Below are positions 1 to 7,767 of a stretch of DNA of 64,000 nucleotides, piece after piece. Numbering within the stretch: position 1 is the stretch's first letter; every line of letters begins with the position of its first letter. The stretch is from Pycnococcus provasolii (taxonomy: Eukaryota > Chlorophyta > Pseudoscourfieldiophyceae > Pseudoscourfieldiales): assembly GCA_049487715.1 (NCBI GenBank), contig CP150572.1, positions 248,001 to 312,000 of the forward strand. Reading direction: 5' to 3'. Position numbers and translations under genes: made by a program. Below the pieces are notes generated by a model. That model was not told the origin of the DNA, searched no databases, and saw nothing but the letters and a program-made list of their open reading frames with translations.

Positions 1-2
1 TA

Positions 3-230
3 ATCCTGACTGCGTACACGCGCCAATCGGAACTGGTCTGGACTGAGAAGTGTACCTTTGAGAGCTTGAATTTTCTCACGCTACTCACTGGATCGATGGG
101 TTACAATGCGAAATGCACCAGGCAGCCTGGAGGATCGAGGATTTCGATGACATGTCGAATAATCGATCTCGCGAGAGCAAGATCATTGGTCCCTGCGTCT
201 TATGCCGCTCAAGGCACTAGACCACCATGA
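3..230 (+). pseudogene. Decayed C-terminal fragment of a secreted trypsin-cluster paralogue
   Basis: The frame enters from the left edge and matches the module that follows the Thr linker in the two trypsin genes (shared words include YTRQSE, VVWT/LVWT, KCTRQPGG and LVPASYAAQGTRP). It then stops at TGA. The intact second trypsin gene reads on through PDIVEATTTRS at this point; here a short deletion removes that stretch and shifts the frame. Homology to the second trypsin gene continues out of frame (THE CACGAAGGCGCTGAGTGCG stretch) and then jumps to its 3' UTR, GAAGACGTTTTTTGGATGACGC, at about 300-420. The intervening C-terminal domain is therefore deleted. The gene's 5' part lies outside the window, so it could instead be a shortened live paralogue. 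Confidence 0.7.
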
Positions 231-499
231 TCACTTGACTCGACTACTGCCACGAAGGCGCTGAGTGCGCTGAAGCCGCTAACTAAGGATCTTCTGTGCG
301 GGTTGTGAAGACGTTTTTTGGATGACGCAAGGTTTCTTGGCGAGTTGTTGTTTTTGACAAAGAGTTGTCGTTTTGACCAAAAATTGTTTTTTAAACAAAA
401 GCTATTACTTTTCCGATAAAAAGGCAACACGGCGTCGTCGCCGTCTGGTCTGCGCCCCCGCTCGACGGCGCCATCCTTGCCACAACAGCTCAACTTGAA

Positions 500-1163
500 C
501 AAAGACACAAGAAACAAACACAAAGAAGACGCCGCCTTCGTCTTCATCATCATTCGCATGTGGGCTCTTGGCCGTAAGGCGTTGCAATGCACGTTCGACC
601 TGGTAACATTGGATTGCGATGTTCGCACGAGCATCCGTTATCCAGGCATGTGCGTATGGCTTTATTTGTACCGCCAATGCCAACCCCAGACAGATCGCCA
701 TTCACCCAGCCGCTACGCTGATCTTCAGGAAGTCTGCATTGGTCCAGACCTGCTGCTCCTTCAGCATCATTGGCAGCAGAGGCTCTGCGACACGTCGCAT
801 CGTGCTTCGTATCTAGATTACTGTCATTCGAAAAATAACAAAGCCAGCGTTCCGTGAACAACTCAGAGCTTCTTTGCTTCGTGCATTTCTGCTTGTCGCC
901 GTTTGTGTACGATACGAGAGTTTCGTCGTCCGTGCGGTTCGTAACAGAGCCGTAGTACGTTCTACCATCAGAGTCGCGGAAGCTCATCGATCCACTTGAA
1001 CACCAACTGCTCTTCGTGTTAGTGGAGGAGTCGGTGCACACGATGGTCGGGTTGTTCAGGCAGGACGGTACCGATTCAGATCCGCCGCCGCTGCTGCTAC
1101 TAGGCGTTCGTGTTGTTCCTTCGACGACGATATCCGGCCTAGTGCCTATAGCGGCATAAGAGT
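500..1163 (-). repeat. Left arm of a ~660-bp inverted repeat shared with the first trypsin gene
   Basis: On the minus strand this stretch is nearly identical to the end of the first trypsin gene and its early 3' UTR. Homology starts at the words SYAAIGTRPDIV. It covers the whole C-terminal cysteine module, the stop codon and about 50 bases beyond. The visible differences are a few substitutions and a 27-base-scale indel in the Ser/Gly stretch before GLDQCRLPEDQ. The two arms face each other across about 5 kb. Confidence 0.85.
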
Positions 1164-2202
1164 TCGTCATGACCTCGGCATCGTCGACGGTCGCGTTGTC
1201 ACCCATGTTGCGCACAAGCACATCTATTTCACTTGCGCAGCCTTGCTTTTCGCACTTGTACACGAGCCAGCCGTTTCCCTTCTTCTTTTCCGCAACGTCG
1301 CGCACCATGGCTTGGTAGCCCCTCGGCACGGTGTTCCCGTATCTATCGAGCACCTGTATCATATCATAGTTTCCCCCTTGCGGACGAAACAAGCCACCGC
1401 CAGACACGCGTTTCCATCCTGGCTCACCATTAGGACCTTGCTTGTATTCGAGCTTGTAATTAAGAATCTGATCCATAAGGCGTGAGAAAACAGTTGGTCG
1501 TTTGCCGAAGACAGGCTCCAAATGAGCCTTGGTGAATTGTGGATTTTCAAACTTCATGTTGTAGTGTAAGTCGGACCTCTCAGAGGCTTTCATGCTATTC
1601 AGTCCTTCATTCGTGGCAGCGAAAATCCAAGACGGTCCTGCGACCTTCAGTTGCATCGTTCGTTTTTGACCATCCCAAACACACCAAGCGTTCGAAACGA
1701 GCGTGCCCATCGGATTTCCACTCATCCACCACACGCCACGCATTGTCTCAGGAACGCCCCACGTTTTTGCCGCTTGCTGTCGAGCGAACCAATTGTTCGG
1801 TGATGCGCTGGTCCAATCGTTGATGACGGCGACCTTTCGATTTGGATTGCCGAGTTCACTTGCCCGGAACAACACGTACTTTCGCTTGTCGAAAAATTCG
1901 CGCGGCACGGTACTTGGCGGCGCTTGTTGTTGCTGTAGTAGTAGTTGTTGCTGCTGTTGTTGTTGTTGCCATCCACCAAATTCGTCACCAAAGCCTTGTC
2001 CAAAACCAGGCGGACCGCCGTAGTAGCTTGCAGCAGGAGGACTACTGCTCTTCTTCTCATGATGACCACCACCACTATCCACGGCAGGAGCAGGAGCAAG
2101 TTGCTGTGCATCGACGACACAATGACAAAGGCAGAAGCTGACGAGCATGATGAAACCAGAAATCGTCAGAACGAAAACCACTTCGAGGAGCGACGACGCC
2201 AT
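550..2202 (-). CDS. Secreted modular protein, unknown core plus shared C-terminal cysteine modules
   Basis: This 550-residue protein starts at MASSLLEVV. The frame is open upstream without another ATG. Residues 1 to about 32 form a hydrophobic signal peptide. A Pro/Gly/Gln-rich segment follows, with a run of seven or more Gln. Residues about 110-345 are a Trp-rich globular region that I do not recognise (WTSASPNNWFARQ, RGVWWMSGNPMG). From about residue 350 the sequence switches abruptly to the C-terminal modules of the first trypsin gene, starting at SYAAIGTRPDIV and ending in CSCEHRNPMLPGRTC. The protein is probably extracellular. The switch looks like exon or domain shuffling, or gene conversion, between neighbours in inverted orientation. 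No catalytic motif is visible, so the function is unknown. Confidence 0.75.
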   Translation of the reverse strand: MASSLLEVVFVLTISGFIMLVSFCLCHCVVDAQQLAPAPAVDSGGGHHEKKSSSPPAASYYGGPPGFGQGFGDEFGGWQQQQQQQQLLLQQQQAPPSTVPREFFDKRKYVLFRASELGNPNRKVAVINDWTSASPNNWFARQQAAKTWGVPETMRGVWWMSGNPMGTLVSNAWCVWDGQKRTMQLKVAGPSWIFAATNEGLNSMKASERSDLHYNMKFENPQFTKAHLEPVFGKRPTVFSRLMDQILNYKLEYKQGPNGEPGWKRVSGGGLFRPQGGNYDMIQVLDRYGNTVPRGYQAMVRDVAEKKKGNGWLVYKCEKQGCASEIDVLVRNMGDNATVDDAEVMTNSYAAIGTRPDIVVEGTTRTPSSSSGGGSESVPSCLNNPTIVCTDSSTNTKSSWCSSGSMSFRDSDGRTYYGSVTNRTDDETLVSYTNGDKQKCTKQRSSELFTERWLCYFSNDSNLDTKHDATCRRASAANDAEGAAGLDQCRLPEDQRSGWVNGDLSGVGIGGTNKAIRTCLDNGCSCEHRNPMLPGRTCIATPYGQEPTCE

Positions 2203-2559
2203 TGCTTCAAATTCTTTTGTGATGGCACTGACTCTCGATGTATGTGATTTTGGGAACTTCAGCACCGCTTCAGTCTGGGGCAGTAGGCAACTATGAAGCT
2301 GTGAAGCGACCTCTCAGGCGTGCCATTCGGAGTTTCCAAAAAATGGGGCTCATCCCACTTTGGGGCATTTGTAACAGGTATTTGTAACTGGTGAGGAGTG
2401 GGGCCGGAAACAATTGAAACCCCTAACCACTTTTGCCGCCAGACATAGATTTCCAGATATTCTCTCACTCCCTAACCAGATTTCACAGCCGAATCCCGGG
2501 CGTATATTTCGGTCGGGATTTGGCGGGTCCAGCGAAACATATCTAAGCAAGATTTGCAC

Positions 2560-2740
2560 CGGGGAACTGATGCGGAACCTGTAATCGGGGTCGGGGTTCA
2601 AATGAATGGCGAGTCTGTCTGTCCATGCTACACCGCTGGTTCTTCACGGTTGCCATACTACTGCACGCCGCGACTACTACTACTACTACTAATACCGGTG
2701 GTGCACTTTTCGCATGCTACTGTAAATGCACGGTCGGTGA
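2560..2740 (+). pseudogene. 5' fragment of a pectin-acetylesterase/Notum-like gene
   Basis: This stretch matches, in opposite orientation, the leader and signal-peptide region of the esterase fragment found just left of the second trypsin gene. Shared blocks are GGGGTTCAAAT, GGCGAGTCTGTCTGTCC, and the signal-peptide coding stretch through the ACT repeat to ACCGGTGGTGC. About 90 bases, including the start codon region, are missing relative to the other copy. Homology ends shortly after the Thr run. Nothing downstream encodes the esterase core, so this is a relic. Confidence 0.65.
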
Positions 2741-3016
2741 ACAGCGTAGTAGTACGGCAGGTGTATTGTTGTAACAAAATAATAAAGTATTGATTTTCAC
2801 AAGCAACATCTCATTGTTGACCGCTCTCTCGCGCCTGCAAGCAACGCCTCTTCTTTCATTCACAAAAAGCTCTCTCTCCTCGACCGCCTTTGCAGACACC
2901 TTTGAGACACTCACTCTTGTTAGCAACACCTCCTTGCCCACAAAAAAGTTATTGGTTTCCACACCAAGCAACACCTAGCCATGCATTCGTCCTCAAGTCC
3001 TCATTACTGCTGCCTC

Positions 3017-3436
3017 TTAATACTCGCACCTCAGCCTCTCGCCCCTAGGCGTCTCCACGCACGTGCGCCCCGGAAACGGCGTTCGATTCTCACAGCTACA
3101 GTCTGCCGCACGACAAGCCTGAACCGCCCTGGCATCGCCCCAAATCATATCACCTGCGCGATTGCAGTTGTGGTATTCAGGTACTACGATAATCGTCGTC
3201 TGGCCAGGATAGGAGGGCTGCTGTGGTGGATAGCCAGGATAGGAGGGCTGCTGTGGTGGATAGCCAGGATAGGAGGGCTGCTGTGGTGGATAGGAGGGAG
3301 TACCGAGAAAGAGGAGCTTGCGTGGTCCTCTGACGCTCTTCTTCTCAGCAACAATGCTCTGCGCATTGATGGTCGGCGTCGTGAACAGTGCAGAGAGCAG
3401 CAGGGAAAGCAGGGTGGTAGAGAGGAAGTGCGCCAT
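3017..3436 (-). CDS. Small secreted Tyr/Pro/Gln-repeat protein with a shared cysteine tail
   Basis: This 139-residue protein has a signal peptide in residues 1-25 (MAHFLSTTLLSLLLSALF, then a cleavage-like TINAQS). Residues about 45-78 carry the repeat YPPQQPSYPG in perfect tandem. The last 40 residues hold a cysteine module, CSCENRTPFPGRTC, followed by ETPRGERLRCEY. This module aligns with the extreme C-termini of the gene at 550-2202 and of the first trypsin gene (CSCEHRNP..PGRTC.ATP.G....CE). No enzyme motif is visible. The context suggests it belongs to the same set of secreted proteins; a wall or adhesive role is only a guess. Confidence 0.75.
   Translation of the reverse strand: MAHFLSTTLLSLLLSALFTTPTINAQSIVAEKKSVRGPRKLLFLGTPSYPPQQPSYPGYPPQQPSYPGYPPQQPSYPGQTTIIVVPEYHNCNRAGDMIWGDARAVQACRAADCSCENRTPFPGRTCVETPRGERLRCEY
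3204..3293. repeat. 30-bp tandem repeat, three copies
   Basis: Three perfect copies of a 30-bp unit starting CCAGGATAGGAGGG lie inside the small secreted protein gene. They encode the ten-residue repeat YPPQQPSYPG. Perfect identity implies recent expansion or homogenisation. Confidence 0.9.
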
Positions 3437-3838
3437 CGTGATTCGTCGTAAGGACGTCGTTGTTGTTGCTCGCAGAGGTAGGTAGGTGTGTATGACGGAG
3501 CGTGAGGCGATTCAAGTTGTGCGAAGGAGGGCTTCAATGAAAAGAAAGAAAGATAGAAAGGAGTACTTGGCGATTCAAGTAGAGGGCGGGATTCACCGAA
3601 TATTTGGTCGGATTTGGTGTCAAACTACAACCGCAGCATGTAACAAGTTTTCACAGGCAAAACATTCGGTTGGGCAAAGGAGGGGTGAACCGGTGAAGCC
3701 AAACACACAAATCCCGACCGAATATGTGTTCATACCGGGGCCGTAACTGGGGCCGTAACGTAGGGCACAAAGTGAACCCCGTCTGTACGTCCACCTCGCA
3801 GAAGGGAATCCATGCGCTAGTACTTGACTGATTCGACA

Positions 3839-6805
3839 ATGGCTGTTCCCTTTGCTACGAAAATGATGAAAAATGTCGTCGTGGTTGTTGCAGTGGTGCT
3901 GCTGGTGATGCCTCTTTTGGCGCAGCAACATTCCCTCTATGCTGTTCGTGTTGTGCATGCGCTGGATGGGGATTCTTCTGTCGTGCGAGTGGGAAGCGGA
4001 ATCTTCCCCGTGTCGGCTTCTGCTCAGCTCGGCGCGCTCGCAAATGTCACGCTCTCGCAGGCAGGCTTGGACGAGCCCGTGAGCATCAACGTCACGTACG
4101 ACGACACGAGCTCGTTCCGAGGTGCGATGGGCGCGTTCAAGGTGCACATAGCCGCCGAGCCTCTCGACAGGATTGACGCGGGAGGGACGGTTGCTGAGTG
4201 CCTCACGTTGCCGATGTACGACCCAAACGAGCAAGCGCCACCTTTCGTCAGCTTGAGCGTCTACGTACGGCGAGGGTGCGACGGACAGGATGACATGATG
4301 GCGCGTGAGAAAGCGTGCGCCCTCGGCGATCTAAGCGGCAAACATGGCTTGTTGCCAGCCCCGAAAGGAACGCACACGTTCGAGGATCGAAGCATTACGA
4401 ACCTAAACGAAATAGTTGGACTGTCGTTTGTCATGGTGAACGACGAATCACGTACCGTCGCATGTGCGAACATCGTCATGGACGTCGACGACGACTACAA
4501 GCCTCTCTTTGAGGAGCCTCCTTCGGAGACTTCCAGGCTCATTGACCTCCGCTCGTCGTCGTCGCTGTGTTCCATACCGGTGCCGCAGTGTACGAGTGGT
4601 CAGCTCAGCGAGGACGTACCCAGAATCATCTCGCCCGAGCCAGACGAGGTGAAGCGTGGCGCGTATCCGTGGATCGTGTACATGGGCGTTTGCAGTGGAA
4701 CTCTCATTGCGCCGACTGTCGTCTTGACCGCCGCACACTGCGTGATGCCGCATGGTCCGATCCGAATGAGGAGTGTCGTGTACATCGGCTGCCATCTGAT
4801 CAATCAAGGGTGCCAGGAGTCTAGGCTTGTCACTGATGTGTACGCGCATGAGAAATACACGCAACAAGAACTGTTCTCGTCGGAGACGGATGACGGAAAG
4901 CCTCGTCAGAAGTTTGCGTACGACGTCGCCGTGCTGATTCTCGACAGGCCTTCTCGGATGTCCGTGGCGAAGCTCGCGACGCGCGACGACGATCCGGCGT
5001 ACTGTGAGAAGAGTGCGAGCACGGTGGCTGGCTGGGGCCGAGATACGAAAGGAGCACGATCAGAGGTTCTGCTCCAGGTGGAGGTGCCGGTGACTTCTCA
5101 CGAGAGCTGCGAGAAGGAGTGGGGCAAGGGTCGCATCGGTCCTACGATGATCTGCGCAGGCTTCGACGACGGCGGATGCGATGCTTGTCAGGGCGACTCC
5201 GGCGGTCCGATTTTCACGTCGACACGCTGCGCGCCACCCGGCAAGCCTGCACGCGTGTTCGGGATCGTCAGTTGGGGATCCAAATGTGAAAAAGAAAATC
5301 GCAAGCCATACGGCGTGTACACGTCCGTGGCATCGGTGCGCGACTGGATCGCATCGAAGATGCCGGGAGGCGAGCTCGACGATCCTGACGAGCGCGAGCT
5401 TCCTTACGTGGTACGTCTGATCGATAAGAAAGCGTCAGATCATGTCGCGTGCGCTTTTCTTGACAATGACTCGAGGTGTGCAGATGATGAGGTGAAGGAG
5501 CTGTGCCCGAAGCTCTGCGGTGGCTCGTGTCCGCTGGTGCAAAATGTGCCGCAAACTACGACGAGCAGTAGTACCACGACTACGGCACCACCGCAAACGA
5601 CGACGAGCAGTAGCACGACTACTACTACGACGACGACTACTACGACCACTACGACCACTACTACTACGACTACTACTACGACTACTACTACGGCACCGCC
5701 CGATTGGACTCAGATTTTGAAGGCAAACACCGTAGACGAAGCCGCGTTTTTTGCAGACTCGTATAATGCGTGTGTTGAGGATGGCACAGGATACGAGTTT
5801 GTGTCATTCATAGACAAGCGTCCCGATGGTGATGGCAAGGCTGGTGTTTTAGAATTTTCACAGGCGAGGTCGATCGGCTTCCAATCGAAATCGCCAGCCA
5901 ATGCACAGAATCCGGCGTACATTTTTGAATCCAGGGTAGGTGCAAGCGGAAGGAATACAATCAATGCTGGGTACACGCGCCTATCGAAAGTGGTCTGGAC
6001 TGAGGAGTGTACCTTTGAAGAAGGCACTGTGAACTATCTCACGCTACTTGTCGGCGGATCGAATGGTTACAACTCGAAATGCACCAGGCAGCCTGGAGGA
6101 TTGCAAACGTCGTATACATGTCGCGTGATCGATCTCAGGACAGCAAGATCATTGGTTCCTGCGTCTTATGCCGCTATAGGCACTAGGCCGGATATCGTCG
6201 TCGAAGGAACAACACGAACGCCTAGTAGCAGCAGCGGCGGCGGATCTGAATCGGTACCGTCCTGCCTGAACAACCCGACCATCGTGTGCACCGACTCCTC
6301 CACTAACACGAAGAGCAGTTGGTGTTCAAGTGGATCGATGAGCTTCCGCGACTCTGATGGTAGAACGTACTACGGCTCTGTTACGAGCCGCACGGACGAC
6401 GAAACTCTCGTATCGTACACAAATGGCGACAAGCAGAAATGCACGAAGCAGAGAAGCTCTGTGTTGTTCACGGAACGCTGGCTTTGTTATTTTTCGAATG
6501 ACAGTGATCTAGATACGAAGCACGATGCGACGTGTCGCAGAGCCTCTGCTACCAGTGGTAGCAGTGGTGGATCGTGGGCGCTCAATGATCCTAAAGAAGC
6601 AGCAGGTCTGGACCAATGCAGACTTCCTGAAGATCAGCGTAGCGGCTGGGTGAATGGCGATCTGTCTGGGGTTGGCATTGGCGGTACAAATAAAGCCATA
6701 CGCACATGCCTGGATAACGGATGCTCGTGCGAACATCGCAATCCAATCTTTCCAGGTCGAACGTGCATTGCAACGCCTTACGGCCAAGAGCCCACATGCG
6801 AATGA
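3839..6805 (+). CDS. Secreted trypsin-family protease, SOD-like N-domain, ShKT-like and Thr-linked C-modules (copy 1)
   Basis: This 988-residue protein starts at MAVPFATKMM and has a signal peptide of about 40 residues. Residues about 45-215 resemble a Cu/Zn-SOD-like fold (CALGDLSGKHGLL, IVGLSFVMVNDE, ACANIVM) but seem to lack most histidine ligands. A complete S1 protease domain spans about 262-510. Its triad is His300 (LTAAHC), Asp362 (YDVAVL) and Ser454 (GDSGGP). Asp448, six residues before the serine, predicts cleavage after Arg or Lys. A cysteine-rich ShKT-like segment (about 535-570) follows, then a long Thr linker, a cysteine module, and the shared C-terminal module ending CSCEHRNPIFPGRTC. 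It is probably an extracellular zymogen. It is a near-copy of the gene at 7768 up to the linker. The functions of the non-protease modules are unknown. Confidence 0.9.
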   Translation: MAVPFATKMMKNVVVVVAVVLLVMPLLAQQHSLYAVRVVHALDGDSSVVRVGSGIFPVSASAQLGALANVTLSQAGLDEPVSINVTYDDTSSFRGAMGAFKVHIAAEPLDRIDAGGTVAECLTLPMYDPNEQAPPFVSLSVYVRRGCDGQDDMMAREKACALGDLSGKHGLLPAPKGTHTFEDRSITNLNEIVGLSFVMVNDESRTVACANIVMDVDDDYKPLFEEPPSETSRLIDLRSSSSLCSIPVPQCTSGQLSEDVPRIISPEPDEVKRGAYPWIVYMGVCSGTLIAPTVVLTAAHCVMPHGPIRMRSVVYIGCHLINQGCQESRLVTDVYAHEKYTQQELFSSETDDGKPRQKFAYDVAVLILDRPSRMSVAKLATRDDDPAYCEKSASTVAGWGRDTKGARSEVLLQVEVPVTSHESCEKEWGKGRIGPTMICAGFDDGGCDACQGDSGGPIFTSTRCAPPGKPARVFGIVSWGSKCEKENRKPYGVYTSVASVRDWIASKMPGGELDDPDERELPYVVRLIDKKASDHVACAFLDNDSRCADDEVKELCPKLCGGSCPLVQNVPQTTTSSSTTTTAPPQTTTSSSTTTTTTTTTTTTTTTTTTTTTTTTTTAPPDWTQILKANTVDEAAFFADSYNACVEDGTGYEFVSFIDKRPDGDGKAGVLEFSQARSIGFQSKSPANAQNPAYIFESRVGASGRNTINAGYTRLSKVVWTEECTFEEGTVNYLTLLVGGSNGYNSKCTRQPGGLQTSYTCRVIDLRTARSLVPASYAAIGTRPDIVVEGTTRTPSSSSGGGSESVPSCLNNPTIVCTDSSTNTKSSWCSSGSMSFRDSDGRTYYGSVTSRTDDETLVSYTNGDKQKCTKQRSSVLFTERWLCYFSNDSDLDTKHDATCRRASATSGSSGGSWALNDPKEAAGLDQCRLPEDQRSGWVNGDLSGVGIGGTNKAIRTCLDNGCSCEHRNPIFPGRTCIATPYGQEPTCE
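5555..5697 (+). repeat. Trinucleotide-rich (ACK)n tract encoding the Thr linker
   Basis: An imperfect ACG/ACT array encodes a run of more than 30 Thr, broken by short Ser and Pro-Pro blocks. It links the protease and ShKT-like part to the C-terminal cysteine modules. The second trypsin gene has a different linker here, with three blocks ending TTTAPP, so the tract evolves quickly. Confidence 0.85.
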
Positions 6806-6865
6806 TGATGAAGACGAAGGCGGCGTCATCTTTGTGTTTGTTTCTTGTGTCTTCTGTTGTGCGGA
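6163..6865 (+). repeat. Right arm of the ~660-bp inverted repeat
   Basis: This is the 3' coding end and early 3' UTR of the first trypsin gene. It is nearly identical to the reverse complement of 500-1163. The second trypsin gene does not carry this module: its coding sequence diverges right after TRPDIV. Confidence 0.85.
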
Positions 6866-6904
6866 GCGTGAAGACGTGTTTTTTATGACGCAAGGTTGCT
6901 TCAC

Positions 6905-7050
6905 GAGTTGTTGTTTTTGTAAACAAAAGCTGTTATCATCATCAAATCCTATCATCCACATCGTCCCATGCAGTCGCCACCTCGCTTAGCTTCTTCTCGT
7001 TGCTGCTAGTACGACTTCGCCCGCACGTCATGTTTAGCATCGCACCCGCC
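6905..7050 (-). pseudogene. 146-bp copy of the 3' end of the polycystin-like gene
   Basis: This stretch matches 10745-10890 over 146 bases, and I see a single mismatch. It contains the last codons (SEVATAWDDVDDRI), the stop and the 3' UTR of the polycystin-like gene, but nothing further upstream. Identity ends sharply at 7050, where an esterase fragment begins. It marks a junction created when the trypsin unit and its right flank were duplicated. Confidence 0.9.
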
Positions 7051-7384
7051 ACGTGTTGCGGCGAAAGGAACCAAGAGCTGTCCTGGAACGTGCCACACAG
7101 TCCGCTTGGCTTCGACACAGCCCTCCGCCTTGCAGGAATACGACAAACTTGTCCCTGTCTTTTGATTCACCGGCAGCCTTTTCCAGGAAGAATCCTGCTG
7201 GATTGCCATCTAGGCACAACGCGGACGACGTCTCTGGGAGAGTGATGCGCTGCACGACGGACGACGACGCAGCATCAGCAAAAGCACCACCGGTATTAGT
7301 AGTAGTAGTAGTAGTCGCGGCGTGCAGTAGTATGGCAACCGTGAAGAACCAGCGGTGAAGCAACGTCTTCGTCATCGTCATCAT
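7051..7384 (-). pseudogene. Truncated pectin-acetylesterase/Notum-like gene (N-terminus only)
   Basis: The reading frame starts MMTMTKTLLHRWFF and has a signal peptide followed by a Thr run. It then shows typical entry motifs of the pectin acetylesterase/Notum alpha/beta-hydrolase family: LCLDGNPAGFF, FVVFLQGGGLC, and a paired Cys-Arg segment (DCVARSRTALGS). It breaks at ...RRNTW exactly at the duplication junction and ends four codons later in the polycystin 3' copy. The catalytic Ser, Asp and His regions of the family lie beyond the break, so it cannot make an active enzyme. Confidence 0.75.
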
Positions 7385-7767
7385 GTGATGGTCGAAAACT
7401 TCACTGGATGTGATCGGAGGGGTGAAGCCGTTGCGGACTGCCTTTGGACAGACAGACTCGCCAATTTGAACCCCGACCGCCGAACACCTGTTCCCGACTC
7501 CGTCCCACGATTGCTTTTGATTTGTTTCGCGGGACCCGCTGGGTAGATGGTGTGGTGCGATTTGTGTATCCCCTCCCCTATTCATAGCGGGGCCGTATCG
7601 TAAATTCTTTTCTGAAGTCGGCAGCACATAACCAGTTTTCATGAAGCGGTATCCACGGAAGATTTGGTCGGATTTGTGTCAACACCGGCATGATTTTAAT
7701 CCCGACCCCGTCCATCCTTGGCAGTGGGAATCCGTACAACTAAGAGTAGTACTTGACTGGTTCGACA

